Shown: positions 7,353-19,478, counted from the stretch's first letter. The stretch is DNA of 64,000 bases from Streptomyces nitrosporeus (GCF_008704555.1 NZ_CP023702.1:2108001-2172000), one strand, 5' to 3'. The notes: generated by a model not told the origin, from the letters alone. Numbers and translations: made by a program.

Positions 7353-7931
7353 ATGAGAAGCACGCCCGACGCCGCCACCGCCATCGCCACCGGTCGGCAG
7401 GACACCGGTGGCGCCGTCCGGCCGGCCACGGCCGCCGATCTGCCCTCGGTGGCCGCGCTCTGCGCCGCCCACGCGGCCTTCGAGCGGGCCGCGCCACCCG
7501 CCGCCGGTCTCGCCGTCCGGCTGGAGCACCACCTGTTCTCCCCCTCGCCACGCGCCTGGTGCCTGGTCGCGGAGGACGGAGGGGAACTGGTCGGGTACGC
7601 CACGTACGCGCTGGAGTTCTCGACCTGGTCGGGTGCCGAGTACATCCACCTGGACTGCCTGTTCGTCAGCGCACCGCACCGGGGTTCCGGCTGGGGCGGC
7701 AGGCTTTTCCGGGCGGTCCGGGAAGCGGCCGGGGCGGCCGGGGCGCCCCGGATGGAGTGGCAGACGCCGCACTGGAACGAGGACGCCATCCGGTTCTACG
7801 ACCGCACCGGCGCCGTGAGCGGCCTCAAGGCCCGCTACACACTCGGGCCGGCCGCCCCCGGCGTTCCGGCCGGTCCCACGCTTCCCGGACGGCCGGGGAG
7901 CGATCAGGAAGGGAAGCGCGCACGACCATGA
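7353..7931 (+). CDS. GNAT-family N-acetyltransferase
   Basis: This 192-residue protein is chosen from ATG 7353, where the homologous sequence begins (MRSTPDAATAIATGRQ), although the frame is open upstream. The GNAT core is visible: VRPATAADLPSVAALC, the WCLVAEDGGELVGYATYAL strands, and the acetyl-CoA motif region HLDCLFVSAPHRGSGWGGRL with R-x2-G-x-G-like spacing (HRGSGWGGRL). NEDAIRFYDRTGA is the usual C-terminal motif. The acceptor substrate is unknown. Its stop overlaps the ATG of the next gene (ATGA), so the two are translationally coupled. Confidence 0.85.
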   Translation: MRSTPDAATAIATGRQDTGGAVRPATAADLPSVAALCAAHAAFERAAPPAAGLAVRLEHHLFSPSPRAWCLVAEDGGELVGYATYALEFSTWSGAEYIHLDCLFVSAPHRGSGWGGRLFRAVREAAGAAGAPRMEWQTPHWNEDAIRFYDRTGAVSGLKARYTLGPAAPGVPAGPTLPGRPGSDQEGKRARP

Positions 7932-8239
7932 TCACTGTCCACCTCAGATACGAGATCGACCCGGAGAAACTGGCGGACTTCGAGGAGTACGGCAGGCGCT
8001 GGGTCCGGCTCGTCGACCGCTTCGGCGGCAGCCACCACGGGTACTTCCTGCCGAGCGAGGGTGACAGCGACATCGCGTACGCCCTGTTCTCCTTCGAGAG
8101 CCTCGCCGCGTACGAGCGGTACCGCACCGACAGCGCGACAGACCCGGAATGCCAAGAAGCGTTCGAGCTCGCCCGTACCACCGGGTGCATCAGACGGTAC
8201 GAACGGCGTTTCCTCAGGCCGCTGGACGGCGGGCGGTGA
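7928..8239 (+). CDS. NIPSNAP-family protein
   Basis: This 103-residue dimeric alpha/beta-barrel-type protein begins MITVHLRYEIDPEKLADFEEYGRRW and contains the NIPSNAP/ABM-like pattern: a beta strand, the FEEYGRRWV helix, GSHHGYFLPSEGDSDIAYAL, then a second helix pair. In many genomes such proteins accompany GNAT enzymes. The biochemical role is not established. The ATG at 7928 overlaps the TGA of the GNAT gene, indicating coupled translation. Confidence 0.75.
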   Translation: MITVHLRYEIDPEKLADFEEYGRRWVRLVDRFGGSHHGYFLPSEGDSDIAYALFSFESLAAYERYRTDSATDPECQEAFELARTTGCIRRYERRFLRPLDGGR

Positions 8240-8341
8240 CCGAGGGGCCGGACACGGGCGCACCGGCGAGCGGCGCCGATGGCGCTCCGGACGGGCGGAC
8301 GGCCGCCGCCACCCCCGCGCGGGACGCTCCCGGGGCATAAG

Positions 8342-8360
8342 TAAGGTAAGCCTTACAGCG
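8342..8360 (+). promoter_or_regulatory. iron box (DmdR/IdeR type)
   Basis: TAAGGTAAGCCTTACAGCG matches 15 of 19 positions of the actinobacterial iron-box consensus TWAGGTWAGSCTWACCTWA. The inner GTAAGG-TAAG-CCTTAC (8341-8356) is an inverted repeat. It lies about 70 bases before the PPOX-type gene, suggesting repression of that gene when iron is plentiful. Confidence 0.7.
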
Positions 8361-8427
8361 GCGGGCGGGCGTGGACCGGCCCCAGGCCGGCCACCGGCCG
8401 CCGCGCCCCTCAGGTACGGAGAACCCC

Positions 8428-9012
8428 TTGTCGAACGTCGTGCCCGCGCAGGCGGAAACCCTCGCACCCGCCCCCGCGCGGGACCCGCTGGCCGGGGCCG
8501 TGTTCCTGGAATCGGCCGGGCAGCTGCGGGAGATCCTGGGGGTTCCGTGGGACATCGTCATCGACAAGGTCCATGACGAGCTGACCGAGGCCGATCTCGG
8601 CCTGCTGGCGCGGGCGCCGTTCTGCGCGGTGTCCACCTCGGACGCCGACGGCAACTGCGACACCTCGCCGCGCGGCGGGGAGCCGGGCTTCACCAGGGTC
8701 CTGGACGCCCGGACCCTGGTCCTGCCCGATCTGCCGGGCAACCGGCGCGGCGACAGTTTCCACAACATCCTGGCCAACCCGCACGTCGGGCTGCTGTACC
8801 TGATACCCGGCGCGATGACGGTCCTGCGGATCAACGGCCGTGCCCGTGTCCTCACCGACGCGCCGTTCTTCGACGAGATGGCGGTCAAGGGCAGGCGCCC
8901 GCACCTCGCGCTGCTCGTGGAGATAGACGAGATCTATCTGCACTGCTCGGCGTCGTTGAAGCGGGCGGGTGTCTGGGCCCCGGAGACGTGGGAGAACGCC
9001 GCCGGGGCCTGA
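8428..9012 (+). CDS. FMN-dependent PPOX-type flavoprotein (MSMEG_1061-like)
   Basis: A 194-residue protein from a TTG at 8428, chosen because GGAGA lies six bases upstream and the frame has no better start. It has the split-barrel flavin fold of pyridoxamine-phosphate-oxidase-like proteins: FCAVSTSDADGNCDTSPRGG, then TLVLPDLPGNRRGDSFHNIL and HVGLLYLIPGAMTVLRINGR. From memory this order matches the MSMEG_1061 family of FMN-dependent proteins. The substrate is unknown. An iron box upstream suggests a role in iron limitation, such as flavin- or siderophore-linked reduction (inference). Confidence 0.75.
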   Translation: MSNVVPAQAETLAPAPARDPLAGAVFLESAGQLREILGVPWDIVIDKVHDELTEADLGLLARAPFCAVSTSDADGNCDTSPRGGEPGFTRVLDARTLVLPDLPGNRRGDSFHNILANPHVGLLYLIPGAMTVLRINGRARVLTDAPFFDEMAVKGRRPHLALLVEIDEIYLHCSASLKRAGVWAPETWENAAGA

Positions 9013-9070
9013 GGGACCGGCCGGGGAGGGGCACCCCGGAGCGGGCCCGGCCGTCCGGTCCCGCCGCCGG

Positions 9071-10474
9071 TCAGAACCCGCCGCCGCCGAAGTCGCCGCC
9101 CCCTCCGAAGCCTCCGCCGTCCCCGAATCCCCCGCCGTCGCCGAACCCGCCGCCCCCTCCGAAGCCGGAGGCGTCGAAGTCGGAGCCGGAGACGTCGCCG
9201 CCGCTCCAGTCGGCGCCGGAGCCGAAGTCACCGCCGCCGTACTCCGCCGCGTACACCGGGGTGGAGAGCATCGAGCCGAGCATGGTGCCGACCAGCAGGC
9301 CGGGCAGGAGGCCGCCGCCGAAGTAGCCGCCGGCCCAGGGGCCGTAGGCGGGGCCCGCCTCCCAGTAGGGGCGGCGGCTGCCGTCGCCGACGTCCACGGT
9401 GCGGCTCATGGGGGCCTCGCCCTCGCGCAGCCGGACCTCGTCCGCCGCGCAGACGGGCACCTCGCGGGCGGCGCCGCCCGCCGGTGTCCAGCGGACGTCG
9501 GCGACCGAGGGGCCGTGGCGCGGGTCGAAGAAGCAGGGCGGACGGCGGGCGGGCAGTTCGCGGTGCGCGCGCCGGGCGTCCAGGACGGCGAGCGAGAAGC
9601 GGCCGTCCTCCAGGGCCTTGGTGACCCCGCGTACGTCGGCGGGGTGCCGGGCGGCGCCCATCTTGGACTTGGCGTCCTCGTAGGCGTCGAGGGCCCGTTC
9701 GTAGTCGGCGCGCATCGCGTCGTCGGCACCCGGTTCCGCAGGGTGGAAGTCGAGGCGGTCCAGGGTCTCGCCGTAGGCGGTGATGTCCTCGTCCACGACG
9801 ACCCGGAGCTTGTCCAGAGCGGCCTGTTCCTCCTCCTCGCGGCGCTTCCGGCTCCGGCGGGCGGCCGTGAGGGCGGCGGCTCCGCCGACGGCGGCGACCC
9901 CGCCCAGCACGATCAGCCCGGTCACCGGGGCGCCGCCCGTGCCCGCGCCGTCCGCGCCGGGGGACCAGGAGGTGGGGGCGCTGCCCCGGGCCTGGGTGAG
10001 GGCGCTGTCGACGAAGGCGTCGAGCTGGGTGGCGGCGTCGGCGGAGGTACCGGGGGCCTTGACCGCGGTGGTGAGGTTGTCGACCGCGCGGACCGGCATG
10101 ACCTGCGGGTCCGCTCCGGCGTCGAAGCCGTCGCCGAGGCGGACGGCGTAGACGCCGGTGATACCGGTGTCGGTGCGCAGGTTCTGGAGGAGGCCGTCCG
10201 GCGGGTACGCGGAGGTCTCGGGGAGCACGGCCACGAAGACCGGTTTGTCGGCTTCCTCGATCTTGGCCTCCAGGGCGCTCTCCTGTGCTCTGGAGAGCTG
10301 GTCCCTGGCCCCCGGGTCCACGAAGACGGGGTCCTCGCGCAGGGCGCGGGCCGCTTCGGCGATCGTGGCGGGGGCGGCCGGTGCGGCCGGTGCGGCCGGT
10401 GTCATCGCCAGCACAGCCGCTGTGAGAATCAGCAGCAGGCCGGCCCACAGGGGTGCGAACAGCCTCTTCCGCAT
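9071..10474 (-). CDS. TPM-domain membrane protein with Gly-rich tail
   Basis: This 467-residue protein starts at ATG 10474 (MRKRLFAPLWAGLLLILTAA, signal peptide or anchor). An extracytoplasmic TPM-like domain follows at about 40-155 (PVFVDPGARDQLSRAQESAL... KPVFVAVLPETSAYPP). A membrane helix lies near 175-195 (LIVLGGVAAVGGAAALTA), followed by a charged coiled region. The C-terminus ends in repeated GGGFGDGGGF units. TPM proteins are linked to membrane or photosystem quality control in other organisms; here the function is unknown. The Gly/Phe tail resembles low-complexity surface sequence. Confidence 0.75.
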   Translation of the reverse strand: MRKRLFAPLWAGLLLILTAAVLAMTPAAPAAPAAPATIAEAARALREDPVFVDPGARDQLSRAQESALEAKIEEADKPVFVAVLPETSAYPPDGLLQNLRTDTGITGVYAVRLGDGFDAGADPQVMPVRAVDNLTTAVKAPGTSADAATQLDAFVDSALTQARGSAPTSWSPGADGAGTGGAPVTGLIVLGGVAAVGGAAALTAARRSRKRREEEEQAALDKLRVVVDEDITAYGETLDRLDFHPAEPGADDAMRADYERALDAYEDAKSKMGAARHPADVRGVTKALEDGRFSLAVLDARRAHRELPARRPPCFFDPRHGPSVADVRWTPAGGAAREVPVCAADEVRLREGEAPMSRTVDVGDGSRRPYWEAGPAYGPWAGGYFGGGLLPGLLVGTMLGSMLSTPVYAAEYGGGDFGSGADWSGGDVSGSDFDASGFGGGGGFGDGGGFGDGGGFGGGGDFGGGGF

Positions 10475-10486
10475 ACTTCGACGGTA

Positions 10487-10522
10487 ACCCGGACGGGTGA
10501 CATATGCGTCATCCGTCCGGGT
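10487..10522 (-). terminator. 15-bp near-perfect stem after the beta-glucosidase gene
   Basis: The arms ACCCGGACGGGTGAC (10487-10501) and GTCATCCGTCCGGGT (10508-10522) pair with a single wobble position and a 6-base loop. It lies between the beta-glucosidase stop (10579) and the start of the TPM gene (10474), so it probably ends the sugar operon. Its position just 5' of the TPM gene also allows a regulatory role. Confidence 0.55.
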
Positions 10523-10578
10523 CCGTTCCTGTTTCCCTCCGAGGCGGCGGCGGACAGGAGGGGCAGGGGGCGGGCGGG

Positions 10579-11993
<1,415 letters not shown>

Positions 11994-11997
<4 letters not shown>

Positions 11998-13019
11998 GAC
12001 ACTCCAGGGGCGGGAGGGGTGGGGACGGCGGGCCGGGTGTGCAGCCAGCAGGCGACCTCGCGGCCCCGGCCTTCCTCGGGCGCGGTGAGGGCCGGGACCT
12101 GTGCCGCGCACGGTCCGAACGCCTTGGCGCAGCGCGGGTGGAAGGCGCAGCCGGCGGGCATCGCGGACAGGTGCGGGGGCGAGCCGGGGATGCCGGTGAG
12201 CTCCCGGCGCGGGCCGTGCAGCGCCGGGAAGGAGCGCAGCAGGCCGTCGCTGTAGGGGTGGCGGGGGTCGCGGTAGATCTCGGCGGCGCCCGCCTGTTCC
12301 ACGATCCGGCCGCCGTACATGATCGCGATCCGGTCGGAGAACTCGACCAGCAGGGAGATGTCATGGGTGATGAACACGACGGAGAAGGACAGCTCCTCCC
12401 TCAGTTCGGCCAGCTTGCGCAGGATCTGGCGCTGCATCACGACGTCGAGGGCGGTGGTGGGTTCGTCCATGATGACGATCTCGGGTTCCAGGGCGAGCGC
12501 CATCGCGATCATCACGCGCTGGCGCATGCCTCCGGAGAGCTGGTGCGGGTAGGCGGCGAGCCGGTCGGCGGAGATGCCGACGAGGTTCAGCAGTTCCGCG
12601 GCCCGCGCGGTCCGTTCGGCGGCCCGCATGCCGGGGCGGTGGGCGGTGAGTACGTCGGTGAGCTGGCTGTGGACGGTGTGCACCGGGTTCAGCGAGTTCA
12701 TCGCGCCCTGGAAGACGAGGGAGAGTTCCTGCCAGCGGAAGGCGCGCAGTTCCCGCGGTGTCATGGCGAGGAGGTCGACGCTCCCGCCGCCCGGCCGGTG
12801 GTAGTGGACGTCTCCCCCGGTGATCACCCCGGGCGGGGGGAGGAGGCGGGTGACGGCGTAGGCGAGGGTGGACTTGCCGGAGCCCGACTCGCCGGCGAGG
12901 CCGAGGACTTCGCCGCGGTGCAGGGTGAGGTCGATGTCCCGGAGCGCGCGGACCCCGCTCGCACCGGTGCCGTAGTCGACGTTCAGGCCGCTGATGGTGA
13001 GGATCGGCTCGGCGGTCAT
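11994..13019 (-). CDS. ABC transporter ATPase, oligopeptide/oligosaccharide type (OppD-like)
   Basis: This 341-residue protein shows Walker [10 protein letters not shown], signature LSGGMRQR and Walker B IVIMDEPTTALD. The C-terminal oligopeptide-type extension has paired cysteines (GCAFHPRCAKAFGPCA), typical of OppD/DppD proteins that bind an iron-sulphur cluster. It pairs with the second ATPase at 15042-16103 and drives the two permeases between them. Its start overlaps the permease stop by four bases and its stop overlaps the beta-glucosidase start. Confidence 0.9.
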
Positions 13020-14059
13020 GCCTGGTGCTCCTTGCCCGGCTCTCCGGGGGCGGTGGGCGCGCCGGTACGGGCCACCGGGGTGAAGGCGGGCGGCTCGGGC
13101 CGGTCCTGTCCGCCGGTACGGGCGACGGGGGTGAAGCCGACCCGCATCCTGACCGTGCGGGAGGCGCCGGGCGCGGTGCGCAGGCGCGGGTTGACGAACT
13201 CGTCGATGCCGAAGTTGATCAGGGAGAGGGCGGTGCCCAGCAGGGCGATGCAGAGTCCGGCGGGGACGAACCACCACCAGGCGCCCTGGGCCAGGGCCTG
13301 GTTGGACTGGGCCCAGAACAGGACGGTGCCCCAGTTCCAGTGGGAGATGTCGGCGACGCCGATGAAGGCGAGGGTGATCTCCGAGAGGATCGCGAAGATG
13401 ACGGTGCCGACGAAGCCGGAGGCGATGACGGCGGTGAGGTTCGGCATGACCTCGAAGAGGATGATCCGCCAGGTGGACTCGCCGGTGGCGCGGGCGGCCT
13501 CCACGTAGTCGCGGCGTCTGAGCGACAGCGTCTGGGCGCGCAGGACACGGGCTCCCCAGGCCCAGGAGGTGAGGGCGATGACGGCGGCGATCAGCAGGTC
13601 GCCGGTGTCCTCGACGAAGCTGGCGATGATGATGATCAGCGGCAGGCCGGGGATGACGAGGAAGATGTTGGAGAGCATCGAGAGGACCTCGTCGGCGGCC
13701 CCGCCGAGGAATCCGGCGCTGACCCCGATGAGTACGGACAGGGCGGTGGCGAGGACGCCGGCCAGGAATCCGACGACCAGGACCCCGCGGGTGCCGACCA
13801 GGATCTGGGAGAGGACGTCCTGCCCGGTCTGGGTCGTGCCGAGCCAGTGGCCGGCGGACGGCGGTCGCAGCAGCTGGTCGCTCATCGCGTCGGGGTCGTA
13901 GGGGGCGAGCCAGGGGCCCGCCACGGCGAGGACCACGAAGAACGCGAGGATCAGCAGTCCGGCGCGGGTCTTCCCGCCGCGCAGGAAGCGGAACCCGGCC
14001 CGGGTCGCGGCGGGCGCGGGGTCCGCGACGACCGTGTCGGTGGTGGTGGTGACGGCCAT
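13016..14059 (-). CDS. ABC transporter permease (OppC/DppC-like)
   Basis: This 347-residue membrane protein has an N-terminal cytoplasmic stretch, a first helix (AGLLILAFFVVLAVAGPWLA) and five further helices. The coupling motif EAARATGESTWRIILFEVMP (EAA loop) contacts the ATPase. The C-terminal cytosolic tail carries FTPVARTG twice, an extension not usual for the family. It is part of the family-5 importer operon and overlaps the next gene by GTGA/ATGA-type coupling. Confidence 0.9.
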   Translation of the reverse strand: MAVTTTTDTVVADPAPAATRAGFRFLRGGKTRAGLLILAFFVVLAVAGPWLAPYDPDAMSDQLLRPPSAGHWLGTTQTGQDVLSQILVGTRGVLVVGFLAGVLATALSVLIGVSAGFLGGAADEVLSMLSNIFLVIPGLPLIIIIASFVEDTGDLLIAAVIALTSWAWGARVLRAQTLSLRRRDYVEAARATGESTWRIILFEVMPNLTAVIASGFVGTVIFAILSEITLAFIGVADISHWNWGTVLFWAQSNQALAQGAWWWFVPAGLCIALLGTALSLINFGIDEFVNPRLRTAPGASRTVRMRVGFTPVARTGGQDRPEPPAFTPVARTGAPTAPGEPGKEHQA

Positions 14060-14064
14060 AGCTC

Positions 14065-15045
14065 TCAGGCCTCCTTGCGGGTGCGGGGGTCGAGGAGGGC
14101 GTAGGCCATGTCGGCCAGCAGGTTCGCGGCGAGGACGGAGAGCGTGATGATCAGGAAGACGCCCTGCATCAGCGGGTAGTCCTTGGCGCCGACGGCCTGG
14201 AAGAGCTGGTAGCCGATGCCCGGGTAGGAGAAGACCATCTCGACCAGCAGGGTGCCGCCGACGATGAAGCCCAGGGAGAGGGCGAAGCCGGAGATGTTGG
14301 GCAGGACGGCGTTGCGGGCGGCGTAGGAGAACATCACGCGCCGTTCGGACAGCCCCTTGGCGTGCGCCACCGTGACGTAGTCCTCGGAGGAGACGGTCAC
14401 CATCATGTTGCGCATGCCGAGGATCCAGCCGGCGACGGCGCTCAGCACGATCGTCACGCCGGGGAGCACCCCGTGGTAGAGCGCGCTGGAGACGAACGGC
14501 CAGTCGAAGGCCGGGACCAGGGAGTTGTCGTAGCCTCCGGCGGCCGGGAAGATCTGCCACTCGACCGCGAACAGCGCGATGGCGATGAGGCCGAGCCAGA
14601 AGTAGGGGATGGCGGAGATGAAGGTGGTCACGGGCAGCAGTCCGTCGAGCCAGGAGCCGCGCCGCCAGCCGCTGTAGACGCCGATGCCGGTGCCGAGCAG
14701 GAAGCTGATCAGGGTGGTGACGCCGACCAGGGCGAGGGTCCAGGGCAGCGACTGGGAGATCACCTCGCCGACCGGTGTCGGGAAGAAGGTGAAGGACAGG
14801 CCGAGGTCGCCGTCCAGCAGATGGCACCAGTAGCCGGTGTACTGCTCCCAGAGGGACTGGTTCTCGTCGAGTCCGAACAGCGCCTTCAGGGAGGCGATGG
14901 CGCTGGTGTCCAGCTGCCCCTGGTAGCGGCTCATCAGGGCCTCGACCGGGTCGCCGGGCATCAGGCGGGGGATCAGGAAGTTGATGGTGATCGCGGCCCA
15001 CGCGGTGGCGGCGTAGAAGACGGCGCGCTGGAGGACGTACTTCAC
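14065..15045 (-). CDS. ABC transporter permease (OppB/DppB-like)
   Basis: This 326-residue protein starts at a GTG (15045) preceded by GGAGGAGA. It has an N-terminal helix ([20 protein letters not shown]), the extracytoplasmic [11 protein letters not shown] segment typical of OppB, and six transmembrane segments with a C-terminal EAA-like loop ([20 protein letters not shown]). It forms the channel with the OppC-like permease. Its start overlaps the stop of the upstream ATPase gene. Confidence 0.9.
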   Translation of the reverse strand: MKYVLQRAVFYAATAWAAITINFLIPRLMPGDPVEALMSRYQGQLDTSAIASLKALFGLDENQSLWEQYTGYWCHLLDGDLGLSFTFFPTPVGEVISQSLPWTLALVGVTTLISFLLGTGIGVYSGWRRGSWLDGLLPVTTFISAIPYFWLGLIAIALFAVEWQIFPAAGGYDNSLVPAFDWPFVSSALYHGVLPGVTIVLSAVAGWILGMRNMMVTVSSEDYVTVAHAKGLSERRVMFSYAARNAVLPNISGFALSLGFIVGGTLLVEMVFSYPGIGYQLFQAVGAKDYPLMQGVFLIITLSVLAANLLADMAYALLDPRTRKEA

Positions 15046-16103
15046 TTCGTCTCCTCCTTCGCGGGGGCCGCGGCCGTGTCGTAGAGCCAGCAGGCCGCCC
15101 ACCGGCCGCCCGCCAGGTCGAAGCGCGGCGGGAGTTCCGTGCGGCAGCGCTCCATGGCCTGGGGGCAGCGGGGGTGGAAGCGGCAGCCCGGGGGCGGGGC
15201 GATCAGCGAGGGCGGTTCGCCGCTCCCGGTCTCCTCCCGGGCCTCCTGGCCGGCGATCCGGCCGGGGTCGGGCGCGGAGGCGATCAGCAGCTGGGTGTAG
15301 GGGTGCGCGGGGTGCTGGGTGACGCTCTCGCTGTCCCCGCCCTCGACGATCCGGCCGGCGTACATCACCAGGGTGGTGTCGGCGAAGTAGCGGGCGGACG
15401 CGATGTCGTGGGTGATGTAGAGGATCGCGAGCCGCAGGCGTTCCTTGAGGTCGCGCAGCAGGTTGAGGACGCCGAGCCGGATCGACACGTCGAGCATCGA
15501 GACCGGTTCGTCGGCGAGGAGGACCTGCGGGCCGGCGGCGAGCGCCCGGGCGATCGCGACGCGCTGGCGCTGCCCGCCGGACAGTTCGTGCGGGAACTTC
15601 TCCAGGTACTGCCCGGGAGGGGTCAGCTGGACGCGTTCCAGCAGGGCCGCCAGGTTCGCCTCCAGTTCCGTCGCCCCGCTGCCGGCCCGGCCGTGGATCC
15701 TCAGGGCCCGGGTCAGGTGGTAGCGCACGGTGTGAACGGGGTTGAGCGAGGCGAAGGGGTCCTGGAAGATCAGCTGGACCTGTCTGACGTAGGCGCGGAA
15801 GGACCGGCCGCGTCCGGCCTTCACCGCCGTGCCGCCCAGGCGGATCTCCCCCGCGGTGAGCGGGTACAGCTGGGCGAGCAGCCGTGCGACGGTGGACTTG
15901 CCCGAGCCGGACTCCCCCACGAGCGCCGTGACGGTGCCGCGCCGCAGTTCGAGCGAGACGTCGTCGACGGCGTGGACGGTGCGCCGGCGCCGGGCGAGGA
16001 GGTCCTTGCCGGTGCGGCGTACGGGGAAGTGCTTGGTGACGGAGCGTGCTTCGAGCACCACGTCGGTGGCGGTCCGCACGTCTTTCGGCTGTTCGGTGGT
16101 CAT
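15042..16103 (-). CDS. ABC transporter ATPase (OppF/DppF-like)
   Basis: This 353-residue protein shows Walker [12 protein letters not shown]-loop [12 protein letters not shown], signature LSGGQRQR, and Walker [13 protein letters not shown]. Position 5 of the usual DEPxSxLD is kept. The C-terminal [15 protein letters not shown] again resembles the iron-sulphur tail of this subfamily. It pairs with the OppD-like ATPase. The gene lies 18 bases after the binding-protein gene in the same transcript. Confidence 0.9.
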   Translation of the reverse strand: MTTEQPKDVRTATDVVLEARSVTKHFPVRRTGKDLLARRRRTVHAVDDVSLELRRGTVTALVGESGSGKSTVARLLAQLYPLTAGEIRLGGTAVKAGRGRSFRAYVRQVQLIFQDPFASLNPVHTVRYHLTRALRIHGRAGSGATELEANLAALLERVQLTPPGQYLEKFPHELSGGQRQRVAIARALAAGPQVLLADEPVSMLDVSIRLGVLNLLRDLKERLRLAILYITHDIASARYFADTTLVMYAGRIVEGGDSESVTQHPAHPYTQLLIASAPDPGRIAGQEAREETGSGEPPSLIAPPPGCRFHPRCPQAMERCRTELPPRFDLAGGRWAACWLYDTAAAPAKEETK

Positions 16104-16121
16104 GGCCGGTTCTTCCCGTGC

Positions 16122-17807
16122 TCACTTCTCGGCGGGCTTCAGGTTCAGCACGACTTCCAGCGCGTCGGGCTGGGTGTGCTGGGGGGCCGCGTAGGGGTTC
16201 TCCTCGGTCGGCCAGCCCACCCAGTTCCTGGTGGAGTACTCGGCGCCGATGGGGGCGGCGGCCGTCGGGATGACCGGCGCCTGCTCGACCATGATCTTCT
16301 GGAGGGTGTTCATGGCCTCGGTGCGTGTGGCGTCGTCCGTGGCGTCGGCGTACTCCTTGAGCGCGGCGGTGGCCTCGGGGCTCTTGAAGCGGCCGAAGTT
16401 GCCGAGCTGGGCGCTCTTGCCGACGGGCTGGAGGATCGCCCCGTCCATGATGTTCTGGTACATGTCGTACGGCGTGGCACCGCTGTTGGTCCAGTGCAGG
16501 GTGGCGTCGAAGTTGCCGGTGGCGACGTCGTTGCCCCATGCCTCGGCGGTCTGCGTCTTGACCTTGGCCCCGATGCCGAGCTGCTTGATGTTGTCCTTGA
16601 TGATGGAGAGCCCGGTGATGTAGTCGTTCCAGCCGGCCGGGTCGGTGAAGGTCAGTTCGACGGGCTTGCCGTCCGGGTCCTTCAGCGTGCCGCCGTCGAG
16701 GGTGAACCCGGCGTCCTTCAGGAGCGCCTTGGCGCCGTCCACGTCGGGCTCCGTGGTGGCGCCCTTGTACTCCGGGGCGAGGAAGGGCTCACCGGCGGGC
16801 AGCGGGATGCCGGTCGGGTTGGTGATCTCCGGGTAGAGGGTCGCCTGCGCCTGGACGTGGATCGCGTTGCGGTCGACGACCATGGCCATCGCCTTGCGCA
16901 GGGCGGGGTTGTCGAGGGGCTTGCGGGCGGTGTTGAACCACAGTCCGTGGATGCCGAGCCCGGAGGGGAACCAGAGCTTGTGGTTCTCCGGGTCCTTGGC
17001 GACGTACAGCTGCTTGTAGTCGGGCATGAAGACGAACGACCACTCGACCTTGCCGTTCGCCAGGGCCGTGGTCGCCGCGCTGTTGTCGTTGTACGCGGTG
17101 TAGCGCAGCTCCTTGACCTTGGTCTCGCCCTTCCAGTAGGCGGGCGTGGCGGTCAGGGTGGTGGTCTGCGGGGTGAAGGTCTTCAGCTTGTACGGACCGG
17201 AGCCGACCGGGGTGCGGTTGGGCCAGGTCTCCGGGTTCTCGACCTTCTCCCAGATGTGCTTGGGCACGATGTACGTCGAGATGATCTTGTTCTGGTTGAC
17301 GAACTGGGAGTCCTTGAAGGTCAGGACGACCTTCCCGCCCTCGACGGTGATGCCGTCGTAGGGGATGCCGTTGCCGTTGAGCGCGGGGTGCTTCTTCAGC
17401 AGCCCGAAGGTGAACGCGACGTCGGCGGCGGTCAGCGGCTTGCCGTCGGCCCACTCGGCCCGCTCGTCCAGCGTGAAGGTGACCTTGGTGAAGTTGGACT
17501 CCCAGGTCCAGTCCGTCGCCAGCCACGGGTCCGCCTTGTCGGTGGGGCGGATCTGGTTGGTCATGGCGAGCGGCTCGTAGATCATGACGCGGTAACCGAG
17601 GGTGGCGCTCGCCGAGGTGGCGAGGAACGGATTGCTGTTGTTCGTCTGCGGCCCGTCGGGCTTCCCCAGGGTCAGCACGCCGGAGGCACCGGCTCCGCCC
17701 TTGTTGCCGCCGGAGTTGGCGGACGAGCAGCCTGCGGCGAGGGCGACCACGGCGGTAGCGGCTGAGAGCGCTCTCAGAGTGTGCCGGCGACGACGGTGTA
17801 CGGACAT
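16122..17807 (-). CDS. family-5 extracellular solute-binding lipoprotein
   Basis: This 561-residue lipoprotein has lipobox LAAGC at residues 23-27 and then a Ser/Gly linker. The SBP_bac_5 fold is shown by [57 protein letters not shown] and [16 protein letters not shown]. Family 5 proteins bind peptides, nickel or, in several bacteria, cello- and xylo-oligosaccharides. The adjacent GH1 beta-glucosidase and LacI regulator favour a beta-glucoside ligand here (inference). A CebR-like palindrome lies within the start of the gene. Confidence 0.9.
   Translation of the reverse strand: MSVHRRRRHTLRALSAATAVVALAAGCSSANSGGNKGGAGASGVLTLGKPDGPQTNNSNPFLATSASATLGYRVMIYEPLAMTNQIRPTDKADPWLATDWTWESNFTKVTFTLDERAEWADGKPLTAADVAFTFGLLKKHPALNGNGIPYDGITVEGGKVVLTFKDSQFVNQNKIISTYIVPKHIWEKVENPETWPNRTPVGSGPYKLKTFTPQTTTLTATPAYWKGETKVKELRYTAYNDNSAATTALANGKVEWSFVFMPDYKQLYVAKDPENHKLWFPSGLGIHGLWFNTARKPLDNPALRKAMAMVVDRNAIHVQAQATLYPEITNPTGIPLPAGEPFLAPEYKGATTEPDVDGAKALLKDAGFTLDGGTLKDPDGKPVELTFTDPAGWNDYITGLSIIKDNIKQLGIGAKVKTQTAEAWGNDVATGNFDATLHWTNSGATPYDMYQNIMDGAILQPVGKSAQLGNFGRFKSPEATAALKEYADATDDATRTEAMNTLQKIMVEQAPVIPTAAAPIGAEYSTRNWVGWPTEENPYAAPQHTQPDALEVVLNLKPAEK
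17762..17777. promoter_or_regulatory. LacI-type operator candidate (CebR-box-like)
   Basis: CTGAGAGCGCTCTCAG is a perfect 16-nt palindrome. The inner 14 bases match the Streptomyces CebR box TGGGAGCGCTCCCA at 12 of 14 positions, and the two differences are symmetrical. It lies 30-45 bases inside the binding-protein gene, a location where a bound repressor could block elongation or early transcription. Confidence 0.5.
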
Positions 17808-18059
17808 GACGGCTCCAGGAGGACTACGGGGCTGACGGGACCGATCTGGGTGGTACCGGGCGGGGCGGCGCGGCCGGGAGGCCGCGCGGGCGTTACGGCC
17901 GCGGATCGTGCGCGGATCCGCGGGGGTGCGCGGGGCGGGGGGGCGCGGGCGCCGGCGGATCGGCCGGGGTGCGGGACGGTCCGGCTACGGGGTGGGCGGG
18001 ACGGGTCGGGTCGGGCTTGCGGAGGGGCGGGCGCGGGCCGTTCCGGACGGCCCCGCCCG

Positions 18060-19034
<975 letters not shown>

Positions 19035-19090
19035 CGGGCCTCCGGAGACAGGGGACGGGCAGGGCGGACGCGACCGGCCGGACGGGCCGT

Positions 19091-19130
19091 CCGGTACCGG
19101 TTACGGAACCGGTTCCGTAACCGGTACCGG
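19091..19130. promoter_or_regulatory. perfect 40-nt palindrome, probable LacI autoregulatory operator
   Basis: The half CCGGTACCGGTTACGGAACC (19091-19110) is followed directly by its exact reverse complement (19111-19130), with no loop. The centre, GGAACCGGTTCC, has the central CG of LacI-type operators, and GGTACC palindromes sit on both flanks. It lies 57-96 bases before the LacI start codon, so it is probably an autoregulatory site. Confidence 0.65.
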
Positions 19131-19390
19131 CGTTGCGGCTGGAGTTAACCGCTCCGGAACAGGGCCGTCAATACTTCACGTCGAGATTGGTCCGTACCCA
19201 TGTCCGCAGCGGACCCTGAAGCATGCGCGGGTGCGCTTGAGTTCACTGCTTGAACTCACCAGGCTATTGACGTGAGCACGCGAAAAGGGTTCACTCACCA
19301 GTCGTGCCACGGCGCTTCCCGCGCTTCCGCCGCTCCCTCCGCGCCGGCCCGGCCCCGCGGGGGCGCGCCGGCCGTCCACGGCTCCGGCCG

Positions 19391-19478
19391 GTCCCGTCGC
19401 CCCGTGCGGCCTGTCCCGTCGCCCTACGCGGACGGTCCCGTCGCCCCACGCGGACGGTCCCGTCGCCCCACGCGGACG
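19391..19478. repeat. four 22-bp tandem repeats
   Basis: Units starting at 19391, 19413, 19435 and 19457 share GTCCCGTCGCCCCACGCGGA with small differences in the first two, at an exact 22-bp period. The last unit runs into the hairpin at 19471. The stretch from 19131 to 19390 holds no recognised gene. Confidence 0.7.

Noticed and set aside
15174..17765. Very long plus-strand open frames opposite the transporter operon
   Set aside because: They mirror the third-position GC bias of the minus-strand genes and contain Val/Gly/Arg-rich sequence with no family motif, so they are shadows.
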